A DNA stretch of 64,000 nucleotides from Mucilaginibacter gossypii (GTDB lineage: Bacteria; Bacteroidota; Bacteroidia; Sphingobacteriales; Sphingobacteriaceae), in contig NZ_FNCG01000008.1 in assembly GCF_900100945.1 (NCBI RefSeq), forward strand, positions 186,001-250,000. The letters are read 5' to 3'. Shown one piece after another: positions 1 to 9,456 of this stretch. Each line of letters begins with the position of its first letter. Within the stretch, counting starts at the first letter, position 1. Below the pieces are notes generated by a model. That model was not told the origin of the DNA, searched no databases, and worked only from the letters and a program-made list of their open reading frames with translations. The translations under genes were made by a program, and so were the position numbers.

Positions 1-3000
1 GAAAGATCCTGACCGCTATATGCGCTGTCCATGAGGTACCGGTAGATGTTCAAATTAAAAAACTGGAAGAAACGGCGGCAACTGAAAAGGCAGCTTCGGA
101 TATAGTTATCAGCAATATTCCCTTTGGTAAAATTGCTGTTTATGACCCGGCTTACAACAAAAGCGGGATTTGTGCGAAGGTGCATACTTACTTCTTTGCC
201 AAAGGATTGGACAAAATTAAAGACGGCGGTATTTTAGCTTATATCGTAACGGATGCCTTCCTGAATAGTCCCTCCAACCAGGCCGCTCGCAAATATCTAT
301 TTACTTCAGCCGACCTGTTAACAGTTGCCGTTTTGCCGGCCAATCTCATGAAGGAAAATGCCAATGTTGAAGTTGGTATGCATTTGATCCTGGTTCAAAA
401 AAATGATACCAAGGAAACCCTGTCTGAAGCCGAAAGCCAGCTGATCGACACGATTGAAAAGGAAAATGCCTTTGGAAAATATTACTTAAATGCCTGGTTA
501 GCCGATAAAAACGAAGTGGTTTATGCCGATGAAATCATTGAGGGAACTAATGCAAGAGGTAAGGCATCAAGAGTGGCCTGGCAGAACGGGGACATGCAGG
601 AAATTGTCCCCTTACTCAAAGAACAACTAATTTCCGGATTTTCTAATTTTGATTATGCCAAATGGGAAGCCATTTCATTTGACCAAAAGGAATCCAAATT
701 AAAGCAGTTTACATTTTTACCAGTACCCGAACAGCAAAAGAAGGAGGATGGTGCTGGAATTGGATTTGGTCAGTTAGGGTTATTTGACGCGCCGCCCCAT
801 TCAGAAAATAAAGCTTTAGCCTACCTTGATGATCTTGACCTCCAATTTGTAGATGCCGGGTCGGCGCGATTGATCAGCACCATCCGCACGACAAATAAGC
901 CGATGCATGACAGCATTGTATTGCTTACCGCCCGTGCCAAAGCCAACAACCGCTATATCTATAAGCTTTACAGCAATCTTTCTGAGATTTCCTTTCCCGG
1001 TAAATGGTTATCCGGCATAAACCTCGGTCATGAACTGGATAACCTCTCTGTAAAGCTGAAACAGTTTGGTCACGATTACCGCTATGAGGGTGACACCTCC
1101 TTAGAACCTGCTTTTAAATTATTACCTGACCGGCCAAAGGCTTTTACTGACTTGAAGCCATTTTACCTCAAAGACACACTGGTCATTTTTAATGGCAAGC
1201 TTGGGCTTATCGCTGAGCCTAAAAACTTTGAGGCGAAATTTGAACCTTTAGATCCGCAACCCGAACTACCATTTTACGAGGATTACCTGGTACTGCGGGA
1301 TATCTACCTGGAGCTTTCCGGCAACGAGAACGAGCATGAGATCGGCTTTCCAGAACTGCGGGCTTCACTGAATTTTTATTACGAAGCCTTTGTTGCAAAA
1401 TACGGGGAGCTGAACAACAATATTAACCGCAACCGCATTTTAAACGATGCAGCCCTAGGCTTTAAAATTCTTTCCTCGCTCGAAATTAGGGACCAGGATA
1501 AGTTTATCCGGTCGGATATATTTTATGGACCGCTTTTTCAGCAAAAACAAATGCTGAAAACGGATGACCCCGCCGAAGCGCTGGCGCGATGCCTCAACGA
1601 CCTCGGCCGTGTTGATCTTTCTATCATTTCACAGATCACCGGCTTAACCGAGGATGAGATCATCATTCAACTGGATAAGCAGATCCTGTTAAACCCTCAG
1701 ACGCTGCATTGGGAAACAACCGACAATTACTTATCGGGCAATGTGGTCGAAAAGCTAAAAATGGCTGAGAAGGAAGCGGAGGATGAACCGGAAAACCTGC
1801 AACTCGCGCGAAGCCTGGCCGCAATCAGACGTGTCCAACCAGAGAAAATCCCATTTGAAATATTGGATTTTAATTTGGGTGAACGGTGGGTACCAGTCGA
1901 ATACTACCAACGGTTTGCCACCGATCTCTTTAAGCTGGATACCAAAGTTGATTTTTTTGGTTCGATAGATACCTACAAAGTCAGTTACGCGAAAAAAGGC
2001 AATACCATAACCAACGAGGAATTTTCGGTAACGCCAAAAGAAAGTAATAAGATAACAGGGCGAACATTACTCGAATATGCGCTGCTCAATACCAGTCCTC
2101 ACTTTACCTATCCTGTTGAGCAATATGGCAAGGTCGTCAGGGTGCCGGATACCGAAGCTATTCAGAATGCGCACCGGAAGATCGACAACATCCGCACACG
2201 TTACCTGCTATGGTTGCTGGAATTGCCGAATGAAGACAAGCAGCATTTAGAGAAAATATACAACGATACTTTTAATTGCTATACGCTTCGCGAATACGAT
2301 GGTAGCCACCTGACCTTTCCGGGGCTTGATCTTACTGCACTCAAAATCCCGTCTTTATTCAGCTCCCAACGGAATGCGGCCTGGCGGGTTATCCAAAACA
2401 ATGGCGGGCTCATTGACCATGAAGTCGGTTTAGGGAAAACCTTAACGATGATCATTGCCGCTATGGAAATGAAGCGGCTCGGTATCGTCCATAAGCCCCT
2501 GATACTGGCCTTAAAAGCAAATGTGCAGCAGATCACAGATACTTTCAGGCTGGCTTATCCGAAAGCAAAACTGCTGGCACCTGGCGAAAATGATTTTGAA
2601 CCTGCAAAGCGTAAACGGATCTTTCACGAGATAAAAAACAATAACTGGGACTGCATTATCTTAACACACGATCAGTTTGGCAAAATCCCACAGGCACCGG
2701 AAATCCAAAGGCAGATTCTTGAAATTGAACTGGACAATACCGAGCTTGATCTGCTCGCAATTCAAAACTCCGGCGATGAAATAACCCGCGAGATGATTAA
2801 AGGGTTAGAGATTCGCAAAGATAATCTTGAAGCGAAGCTTAAAGGCGTAATCGATGCAATTGAGCAACGAAAGGACACCGGGATCAACTTCCGGGAAATG
2901 AATATCGATCACCTTTTCATAGATGAGTCCCATAAATTCAAAAACCTAACGTTCACCACCCGGCACACACGGGTGGCAGGGTTGGGCAATATCGCGGGTA

Positions 3001-4973
3001 GCCAGAAAGCGCTTAACATGCTTTTTGCCATCCGCACGTTGCAGGATCGGTACGATTCCGACTTGTGTGCCACCTTTCTTTCCGGTACACCCATCTCCAA
3101 CAGCCTGACAGAAATGTATTTGATCTTCAAATACCTTCGGCCAAGGGAATTGGAAAGACAGTCAATCTCCAATTTTGATGCCTGGGCAGCAGTTTATACA
3201 AAAAAGACAGTCGATTTTGAATTTTCTGTAACCAATGAGATCAGGGCCAAAGAGCGGTTCCGTGATTTTATTAAGGTGCCCGAACTGGCGATGTTTTATA
3301 ACCAGATCACCGATTACAAAACGGCCAAACACATCAATCTTGATAAGCCGGAAATTGATGAGGTGCTGGTGAATATCAAACCGACACCTGACCAGCAGGA
3401 ATTCATCAAAAGGCTGATGAAGTTCGCCAAAACGGGGGATGCCACTTTAATTGGAAGGAGACCGCTTACAAAGGACGAAGACAAAGGCAGAATGCTGATC
3501 GCTACCAACTACGCCAAGAAAATGGCGGTGGATATGCGCCTCATCGATCCTGAAAAATTTGGCGACCATCCGGGTAACAAGGTAAATGTTTGTGCCCGTA
3601 ACGTAGCGGAGATCTACCATGAAAGTACGACGCATAAAGGCACACAGATCATTTTCAGCGACATTGGTACACCTAAAGTCGGCGAATTTAATGTTTATGA
3701 TGCCTTACGGGATAAGCTGGTAACCGACTTCGATGTCCCGGCAAACCAGATCACCTTTATTCATAATTGGTCAACAGATAAACAGCGCAAAGAGCTGTTT
3801 AAAAAGATGAATGCCGGTGAGATCAGGATTCTGATTGGCAGTACCGAAAAAGCAGGAACAGGGTTAAATGTACAAGAACGGATAGTTGCGATGCACCACC
3901 TGGATGTCCCATGGAAGCCGTCTGAGCTGGAACAGCGTGATGGCCGTGGCGCGAGGCAGGGCAACTGGCTCGCCAAAATGTTCTATGGTAATAAGGTCAG
4001 GAACTTTATCTACGCGGTGGAGCAATCATTGGATAATTATAAGTTCAACTTATTAAAGAACAAACAGATCTTCATTAGCCAGATGAAAAACAATACGCTG
4101 GCGGTGCGTACTTTGGATGAAGGGGCAATCGATGAGCAAAGCGGAATGAATTTTTCCGAATACATCGCCATCTTATCAGGCGACAACTCACTGTTGGAAA
4201 AGACCCGTATCGAAAAAAAAGTTGCTGAACTTGAAGGTTATAAAGCCGCTCATTTTAAAGAAGTAGCCCGCAGCCGTTATTTATTGGAAGATTTGGAAAA
4301 GAAAAGCAGGGACACCCAATCAACGCTGGATATGGTGCGTATCGATGAATCGGCTTACAAGCAAGTGCTGAAATATGACGGCGATGGAGCCAAACTCAAC
4401 CTTTTACACCTAAAAGAAATGCCTCAGGCGGATACGGTTGCCATCGGACAAAAGTTCATAGATCTTTATACCAATTGGGCCCCGGATGATTTTAATAAAC
4501 CGGAACTTCTATTAGGTGAGTTATATGGCTTTAATCTCTTTATCCGAAGGAAGCTACAAACGGTTGACGGCATGTTTTCCAGCAGGATAGAGTTTGTAAC
4601 CTCGCTTTATGCGGAGAGCCAGGCTACTGGAATCAAATACATGCAGAATGGCGGTGCGCCGAATATTGACAACCCCAAGCTGGCTGCCAGGTACTTTTTA
4701 AATGCAATTGACCGCGTGATCGGTATGGCCGAACGGTACGAAAGAGAGTTGACCGATATAAATAAGCAGATTCCGGAAATCCACGAACTTACACAAAGGT
4801 CATTTGATCAGGAGTATGATCTGGCCTCCTTAAAAAAAGAGCTGGCAAAACTGGAATTAGAGATCAGCCAGAAAATTGCTGAAAGCGAAAAGCAGGCACA
4901 GGGTGAAGAACTGTTTAATGAAGAAGGCAAGGAAGTGGATTTAGTTGCCGCTCCTGTCATGAACAGGCGCTAA
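1..4973 (+). CDS. ICE N6-adenine DNA methylase / SNF2-type helicase fusion (5' partial)
   Basis: The frame is open to the left window edge, so the true start lies outside; a GTG at 180 is not a credible start because methylase motif IV (S-N-I-P-F, a variant of NPPF) is coded upstream at 111-125. The middle is a superfamily 2 helicase: GLGKT near 2430, DESH near 2920, SGTP near 3080, and a C-terminal helicase lobe with AGTGLNVQ and QRDGRGARQGN near 3855-3963. A Glu/Lys-rich, probably coiled-coil tail follows. Giant proteins of this build are common in Bacteroidota conjugative elements and are thought to modify or protect element DNA; this role is from the family, not shown here. It ends in a basic tail (VMNRR). 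The next gene starts 12 bases downstream. Confidence 0.85.
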   Translation, partial: KILTAICAVHEVPVDVQIKKLEETAATEKAASDIVISNIPFGKIAVYDPAYNKSGICAKVHTYFFAKGLDKIKDGGILAYIVTDAFLNSPSNQAARKYLFTSADLLTVAVLPANLMKENANVEVGMHLILVQKNDTKETLSEAESQLIDTIEKENAFGKYYLNAWLADKNEVVYADEIIEGTNARGKASRVAWQNGDMQEIVPLLKEQLISGFSNFDYAKWEAISFDQKESKLKQFTFLPVPEQQKKEDGAGIGFGQLGLFDAPPHSENKALAYLDDLDLQFVDAGSARLISTIRTTNKPMHDSIVLLTARAKANNRYIYKLYSNLSEISFPGKWLSGINLGHELDNLSVKLKQFGHDYRYEGDTSLEPAFKLLPDRPKAFTDLKPFYLKDTLVIFNGKLGLIAEPKNFEAKFEPLDPQPELPFYEDYLVLRDIYLELSGNENEHEIGFPELRASLNFYYEAFVAKYGELNNNINRNRILNDAALGFKILSSLEIRDQDKFIRSDIFYGPLFQQKQMLKTDDPAEALARCLNDLGRVDLSIISQITGLTEDEIIIQLDKQILLNPQTLHWETTDNYLSGNVVEKLKMAEKEAEDEPENLQLARSLAAIRRVQPEKIPFEILDFNLGERWVPVEYYQRFATDLFKLDTKVDFFGSIDTYKVSYAKKGNTITNEEFSVTPKESNKITGRTLLEYALLNTSPHFTYPVEQYGKVVRVPDTEAIQNAHRKIDNIRTRYLLWLLELPNEDKQHLEKIYNDTFNCYTLREYDGSHLTFPGLDLTALKIPSLFSSQRNAAWRVIQNNGGLIDHEVGLGKTLTMIIAAMEMKRLGIVHKPLILALKANVQQITDTFRLAYPKAKLLAPGENDFEPAKRKRIFHEIKNNNWDCIILTHDQFGKIPQAPEIQRQILEIELDNTELDLLAIQNSGDEITREMIKGLEIRKDNLEAKLKGVIDAIEQRKDTGINFREMNIDHLFIDESHKFKNLTFTTRHTRVAGLGNIAGSQKALNMLFAIRTLQDRYDSDLCATFLSGTPISNSLTEMYLIFKYLRPRELERQSISNFDAWAAVYTKKTVDFEFSVTNEIRAKERFRDFIKVPELAMFYNQITDYKTAKHINLDKPEIDEVLVNIKPTPDQQEFIKRLMKFAKTGDATLIGRRPLTKDEDKGRMLIATNYAKKMAVDMRLIDPEKFGDHPGNKVNVCARNVAEIYHESTTHKGTQIIFSDIGTPKVGEFNVYDALRDKLVTDFDVPANQITFIHNWSTDKQRKELFKKMNAGEIRILIGSTEKAGTGLNVQERIVAMHHLDVPWKPSELEQRDGRGARQGNWLAKMFYGNKVRNFIYAVEQSLDNYKFNLLKNKQIFISQMKNNTLAVRTLDEGAIDEQSGMNFSEYIAILSGDNSLLEKTRIEKKVAELEGYKAAHFKEVARSRYLLEDLEKKSRDTQSTLDMVRIDESAYKQVLKYDGDGAKLNLLHLKEMPQADTVAIGQKFIDLYTNWAPDDFNKPELLLGELYGFNLFIRRKLQTVDGMFSSRIEFVTSLYAESQATGIKYMQNGGAPNIDNPKLAARYFLNAIDRVIGMAERYERELTDINKQIPEIHELTQRSFDQEYDLASLKKELAKLELEISQKIAESEKQAQGEELFNEEGKEVDLVAAPVMNRR

Positions 4974-4985
4974 AATTAAAATAAC

Positions 4986-5648
4986 ATGAAAAAAGTAAAA
5001 AGCTATAACGGCCCTTTTCCAATTATTGAATTGGAAGGTACACAGTTTTATGTTAATGGTTACCTAAATGAACTCGTACAGGTTGACAGCCCCGATAATC
5101 GTATTGAAATGTTTGATATGATGCACCTGGAAGATCATGTTGAACTTTGGTATGACCCAGAAACAAAAAATGTTTATGACGGACTGCATAACGGAGCAAT
5201 TCCCAGCCATGTTAAATTATTTTGGTTTTATCCCTTTAGCGCCATGGACCCACTTGGTACTAACGCCCGGTTAGATGAGAGCGACCCAGGTTGGCGGAAG
5301 AGTTTTCCAACTGACCTGCCGGTAGTCAATATTTCAGGCAAGGATTTTTTTGTTGATGAAAGGTGTAAAGCATTTCGCGATATTGAAAACTGCTGGAACA
5401 TGATCAGCTTTGCGGATGTAATAAAACATAATGGCAAAACAGGCATCTATATCGACACAAAGGTCGTTCAGGTGCCGTTCCCACATGAATTTGACTCTTA
5501 TCACCCGCCCGATGTGTTGCCGGAACATATCGTTTTTGCCGAAGTGCCCGATGGTCAACATTTAGCTTTTTTACTGCACGAATACAATAACCAGAAGCAA
5601 CAACAGAAAGACAACGATCAAAATGACAAGCGGCGAATAAGGCGCTGA
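4986..5648 (+). CDS. ICE protein with two copies of an unnamed domain
   Basis: A 220-residue protein without signal peptide or membrane segment. I do not recognise a named family. It contains two copies of one motif: P-I-I-E-L-E-G-T-Q-F-Y-V-N near residues 12-24 and P-V-V-N-I-S-G-K-D-F-F-V-D near residues 110-122. Each is followed about 20 residues later by an I-x-x-F/A-D element and then a Y-x-x-x-T-K strand. The same motif recurs in the interrupted gene at 12941-13738. The last 25 residues are low-complexity (Gln, Asn, Asp, Lys) and end in KRRIRR, matching the basic ends of neighbouring ICE proteins. It follows the methylase-helicase by 12 bases, so co-transcription is likely. Confidence 0.75.
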   Translation: MKKVKSYNGPFPIIELEGTQFYVNGYLNELVQVDSPDNRIEMFDMMHLEDHVELWYDPETKNVYDGLHNGAIPSHVKLFWFYPFSAMDPLGTNARLDESDPGWRKSFPTDLPVVNISGKDFFVDERCKAFRDIENCWNMISFADVIKHNGKTGIYIDTKVVQVPFPHEFDSYHPPDVLPEHIVFAEVPDGQHLAFLLHEYNNQKQQQKDNDQNDKRRIRR

Positions 5649-5679
5649 ACTCATTTTTCTTAATCTACAAGCTACCCGC

Positions 5680-5698
5680 AAAAAGCCGGTGGCTTTTT
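5680..5698 (+). terminator. Intrinsic terminator or attenuator before the coupling protein
   Basis: An 8-bp perfect stem (AAAAAGCC / GGCTTTTT) closes a GGT loop, and its 3' arm forms the U-tract. It lies between the preceding gene and the coupling-protein gene on the same strand, so it may reduce read-through into the latter. Confidence 0.6.
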
Positions 5699-5719
5699 TC
5701 ATTTTTAAACGTCGTTTTT

Positions 5720-7720
5720 ATGGAGGAAACCAGGGAACAGCAAAAGCTCCATGGGTTTTTGCAGTGCGCAATCTATTTATCAATTCTATTAGAAGCCGCA
5801 ATTTTTATCTACCACGATGCCCCTTTCTGGGGCATTTTTTTTAGTCCACTGGATAAGATCAGCCACATCTTTATTTACTCGAAACTGGTCTACAGTAAGT
5901 TGGCCACGTTTGGCTTGATCTGCTTGGTCAGTATTGGTACGCTGGCAAAAAAGAAAACAGACCTCGACCCGAAAAAACACATCATGTATCCGCTTACGCT
6001 CGGTCTGTTTTTATTCTTCGGCAGTATCGTTTATCAGGGTCGCGCCTCCCCGGTGGCCTTCGCCTATACCACCTGGTTTGATCTGCTTTATATGGTTTGC
6101 TCCTTTATCGGTGCGCTGATGGTAAGCCTGTCCATGGACAATATTTCCAAGTTCATCAAATCCGGTTTAGGCAAAGATAAATGGAATACGGAGGCCGAAA
6201 GCTTCATGCAGCCGGTCAAACGGGTAGAAACACCTTATTCAGTAAACATCCCGATGCTTTTCTATTATAAGGGCAAGGTAAGGCACGGCTGGATAAACAT
6301 TTGCAATGTTTTCAGGGCAACGATGGTAATTGGCACCCCTGGTTCGGGTAAGAGTTTTTCAATCGTAAACCCATTCATCCGGCAACTTATAGCCAAGGAG
6401 TTCGCGGTCTGCCTGTATGATTTCAAGTTTCCTGATCTCGGCCATATAGCTTACTACCACTACCTGCTGGCGAAGCAAAACGGAAAATTAAAAGGCTATG
6501 CATTTCATGTAATTAACCTTAATGATATTGAAAAAAGCCGCCGTATTAATCCTTGGCGAGCCGATTATATCCGCTCACTGGCAGATGCCGCAGAAACAGC
6601 CGAGGCTCTCGTTGAGGCGCTTAAAAAAGGGGACCGTTCCGGCGGAAGTGACCAGTTCTTTACGCAATCTGCCATTAACTTTTTAGCATCCTGCGTTTAT
6701 TTTATGAGTAAATACAAAGACGGCAAATACTCCAGCTTTCCGCATGTGCTGGCCTTGTTAAACCGTTCTTACGAGGAGATATTCAATGCGTTAACCTCCG
6801 AACCGGAACTCCGGTCGTTGCTGTCGCCCTTTATGACGGCATATAATGCCAAAGCATTTGACCAGTTAGAGGGACAGATCGGCACACTGAAAATATTTAT
6901 CAGCCGTTTGGCGACAAAAGAAACGTTTTGGGTTTTTTCCGGCAATGATTTCGATCTGAAAATATCCGGCAAAGAAAATCCGGGCATGTTGGTACTGGCC
7001 AATGACCCGAATACCCAAAATATCAATTCGGCCTGCTATTCTATTATCATAAACCGCCTGACAAAGCTGATCAATACCAAGGGCAATCTACCTTCTGCAT
7101 TGATCGTAGATGAGGTGCCTACTTTATTCATTCACCGCATCGAAAATCTCATTGCAACTGCCAGGTCAAATAAGGTGGCGGTACTCATGGGGTTACAGGA
7201 ATTGCCGCAATTTAATCAGCAATACGGAAAAGATACTGCTGCAACTATTACTTCCGTGGTGGGAACTGTACTTTCTGGCTCTGTCCGCAATAAAGAAACC
7301 TTAGAGTGGCTGGAAAGACTTTTCGGAAAGTCCAAACAGATTGGCGAAGGCCTTTCCATCGACCGTAATAAAACCTCAACCTCCCTGAATGAAAAGCTTG
7401 AGGTGCTGATACCGGCAGGCAAAATTGCCTCCCTGAACTCAGGTGAAATGGTTGGCGTTATTGCCGCAGATGCACAGGAAAAGTTTACAGGACAGTTCGA
7501 AACCTCGGCGGTAAACTGCCGCATAAACCTCAACATGGAGGAGATAAAACGGGAAGAAAAGTCCTATAAGTCCTTACCCACCTTTTATGATTTTGGCGGT
7601 AGCCAGGATGAAAAACTCCGTCAGAACTTTAACCACATCAGCCAGGAAATACAAGAAATAGTCCTTGCATTTAAGCCGCCTGCTACACCTGTACCTATTA
7701 AAGCCTCGATGAAGAAATGA
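5720..7720 (+). CDS. TraG/VirD4-like type IV coupling protein
   Basis: A 666-residue inner-membrane ATPase that would bring DNA-protein substrates to the conjugation channel. The first 145 residues hold about four hydrophobic segments, as in the Bacteroidota coupling proteins with a YWFCY-type N-terminus. A Walker A motif (GTPGSGKS) is near residue 205 and a Walker B motif (LIVDEVP) near residue 462, followed by an R-S-N-K-V-A-V-L-M-G-L-Q-E segment typical of TraD/TraG. The stop overlaps the next start (ATGA), which points to translational coupling with the three small paralogues. This is the only clear type IV secretion component in the window. Confidence 0.9.
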   Translation: MEETREQQKLHGFLQCAIYLSILLEAAIFIYHDAPFWGIFFSPLDKISHIFIYSKLVYSKLATFGLICLVSIGTLAKKKTDLDPKKHIMYPLTLGLFLFFGSIVYQGRASPVAFAYTTWFDLLYMVCSFIGALMVSLSMDNISKFIKSGLGKDKWNTEAESFMQPVKRVETPYSVNIPMLFYYKGKVRHGWINICNVFRATMVIGTPGSGKSFSIVNPFIRQLIAKEFAVCLYDFKFPDLGHIAYYHYLLAKQNGKLKGYAFHVINLNDIEKSRRINPWRADYIRSLADAAETAEALVEALKKGDRSGGSDQFFTQSAINFLASCVYFMSKYKDGKYSSFPHVLALLNRSYEEIFNALTSEPELRSLLSPFMTAYNAKAFDQLEGQIGTLKIFISRLATKETFWVFSGNDFDLKISGKENPGMLVLANDPNTQNINSACYSIIINRLTKLINTKGNLPSALIVDEVPTLFIHRIENLIATARSNKVAVLMGLQELPQFNQQYGKDTAATITSVVGTVLSGSVRNKETLEWLERLFGKSKQIGEGLSIDRNKTSTSLNEKLEVLIPAGKIASLNSGEMVGVIAADAQEKFTGQFETSAVNCRINLNMEEIKREEKSYKSLPTFYDFGGSQDEKLRQNFNHISQEIQEIVLAFKPPATPVPIKASMKK

Positions 7721-8136
7721 ATGATAATAATAGTGAAATACAACTCCCGGATTATGTCCTGGTTAACTCCCTGCTAACCGATGATCCTATTTACAGGCAG
7801 GGAGAGATTGGCGTCATTACAGCTGCCATCCTAAATACAGACGAGTTCTTTGTCGGGTTTGACGATAGTCAGGTAGGATTATACAGCGCAGATGCACTCC
7901 TAATGCTGAAGCAGCCGGAAAGTATTTATGAGTACATGCACGAAAATGCATTGAAGCTCTCCGTTGACGATTTTAAGAACCTCAAAAATATCGCCCTTTT
8001 ACTCGACAACGGGACACCACAGGAGCACCGGAAGGCGATGGAGATCGCCCGAAAGAATTTGGGAGTACAGCCAGCAGCATTAGTATCACTTGAAGAGAGC
8101 CTCGGACTTAATCAAAGTTATAAACGGGGCAGATAA
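7717..8136 (+). CDS. Small ICE paralogue 1 of 3, tail QSYKRGR
   Basis: A 139-residue soluble protein, translationally coupled to the coupling protein by a 4-base overlap. The N-terminal ~65 residues look beta-rich and SH3-like (V-L-V-N, G-E-I-G-V-I, V-G-F-D, L-L-M-L-K). The C-terminal half looks helical (DDFKNLKNIALLLDNGT, then A-x-x-I-A). The same layout occurs in the next two genes, so the three arose by tandem duplication and diverged. The last seven residues, QSYKRGR, match the ends of unrelated ICE proteins. I recognise no function; the position beside the coupling protein suggests a transfer-related or translocated protein. Confidence 0.75.
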   Translation: MNDNNSEIQLPDYVLVNSLLTDDPIYRQGEIGVITAAILNTDEFFVGFDDSQVGLYSADALLMLKQPESIYEYMHENALKLSVDDFKNLKNIALLLDNGTPQEHRKAMEIARKNLGVQPAALVSLEESLGLNQSYKRGR

Positions 8137-8159
8137 GCAAAACATTCAAAACAATTATC

Positions 8160-8564
8160 ATGAAAGAGGAAGATACCATCGGTTTAATGGTCATGGTTAG
8201 CCCGGTCCTTTGGACTTCTGACCACGTTGGCAAAATTGGCACAATCGAATTTACAGACTTTACAGAAGATAAAATCTGGGTAAGATTTGAGGATGAGGAA
8301 GTGGATTGCTTCAGTTCTAAGACCTTGTTTATTCTAAGAGCCAGTGACGAACTTATAGCATTGGCCGAAACTTACCAGGCTGTGCAATGGCCGCCCGTAT
8401 CTCAAAACCTCCAAACCCTTGCCCTGCTACAAGCATCCGGATCTGCCAAACAACTGAAGGACGCATTTGAACTGTTACAGGACGACCCCGAACTCCATCG
8501 CGTAGCTACGATTCGGTTGAATGAGGCTATCGACTTCGCCCCAAGGCGAAAAATAGGCAGGTAA
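8160..8564 (+). CDS. Small ICE paralogue 2 of 3, tail RRKIGR
   Basis: A 134-residue protein with the same two-part layout as its neighbours: a beta-rich start (M-V-M-V-S-P, G-K-I-G-T-I, V-R-F-E-D) and a helical second half (L-Q-T-L-A-L-L-Q-A-S-G). It is the most diverged of the three and lacks the DDFK motif. It ends RRKIGR. It starts 23 bases after paralogue 1. Function unknown. Confidence 0.72.
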   Translation: MKEEDTIGLMVMVSPVLWTSDHVGKIGTIEFTDFTEDKIWVRFEDEEVDCFSSKTLFILRASDELIALAETYQAVQWPPVSQNLQTLALLQASGSAKQLKDAFELLQDDPELHRVATIRLNEAIDFAPRRKIGR

Positions 8565-8584
8565 AATCTTAAACATTAAATATT

Positions 8585-8992
8585 ATGAACAATGAAAATT
8601 TACACGGAACACTTGTATTGGTGCAGCCGGACTTTGAAAATGACCCCGTTACAAAAAAGGGGATGGTTGGTATCCTGACCTATGCCAGGTCGGAAACCGA
8701 AAATTATGTGCGCTTTCCGGAACTTGGTGAGGCTTTTTATCCCGCAGGGCGAGTATTGATGCTCAAAGATAAACAGCAGGTTGTGGACGACCTAACTCAT
8801 AACGGCTCCAATATGCCGCTGGACGATTTTAAGGCCATGTATAAGATCATGCTCCTACAGGACAGGGGGACATCACAGGCCTTGTATTCAGCGCTTGCCA
8901 TCGCTAATGACCATCCGGGTGTACAGGAACACGTATTGGAATCCATCAATCCAAGCCCAAAACAGGAATTGGCTAAAACTTACAGCCGATGA
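8585..8992 (+). CDS. Small ICE paralogue 3 of 3, tail TYSR
   Basis: A 135-residue protein sharing with paralogue 1 the order L-V-L-V-x-P, G-x-V-G-I-L, V-R-F, V-L-M-L-K, L-D-D-F-K, and a LLQDRGTS / LLDNGTP-type turn. The basic tail is reduced to TYSR. The stop overlaps the start of the M23 peptidase gene (ATGA), so the two are probably co-translated. Function unknown. Confidence 0.72.
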   Translation: MNNENLHGTLVLVQPDFENDPVTKKGMVGILTYARSETENYVRFPELGEAFYPAGRVLMLKDKQQVVDDLTHNGSNMPLDDFKAMYKIMLLQDRGTSQALYSALAIANDHPGVQEHVLESINPSPKQELAKTYSR

Positions 8993-9456
8993 AGACGCTG
9001 ATCAGCATTTGCCTGGTCTGCCTCCCCCTCAAACACCTGAAAATAAATTCTGATTACGGTTATCGTATTCACCCGCTTACCGGCAGATATGCCATGCACA
9101 CAGGTGTTGACTTTAAGGCTTGCCACGACACGGTGTATGCCATTCTTGATGGCATAGTGAAACAGGCCGGTTACGATAATGGCCTTGGAATTAACATTCG
9201 CCTTAAACATGGTAACGTTGAATCGGTTTACGGCCATCTGAGCAGGATTTTAGTAGGCCCGCAGGATAGCGTAACATCAGGCGAACCCATCGGCATAACC
9301 GGTTCAACAGGGCATGTGACCGGCGAACATCTTCACTTCAGTATCTGCTACAAGCACAAATACATCAATCCAATTAAATTTTTATATGAACTGCTAATTA
9401 AAAACGAACATGAACGACAAAAATTTCAAAGCACTTCCCATCCAGCTTTCAGATAA
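8989..9456 (+). CDS. M23 (LytM-like) zinc endopeptidase of the ICE
   Basis: A 155-residue secreted peptidoglycan hydrolase candidate. A short hydrophobic N-terminus (ISICLVCLPL) suggests export. The M23 core follows almost at once: Y-R-I-H-P near residue 28, the zinc pair H37/D41 in HTGVDF, H83 in VYGHLS, and the HLH motif at 114-116. All expected ligands are present, so the enzyme is probably active. Such enzymes open the wall locally for assembly of conjugation machinery. The last 47 bases overlap the ArdC-like gene, so the final ~15 residues lie outside the domain and read as an overhang. Confidence 0.88.
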   Translation: MKTLISICLVCLPLKHLKINSDYGYRIHPLTGRYAMHTGVDFKACHDTVYAILDGIVKQAGYDNGLGINIRLKHGNVESVYGHLSRILVGPQDSVTSGEPIGITGSTGHVTGEHLHFSICYKHKYINPIKFLYELLIKNEHERQKFQSTSHPAFR

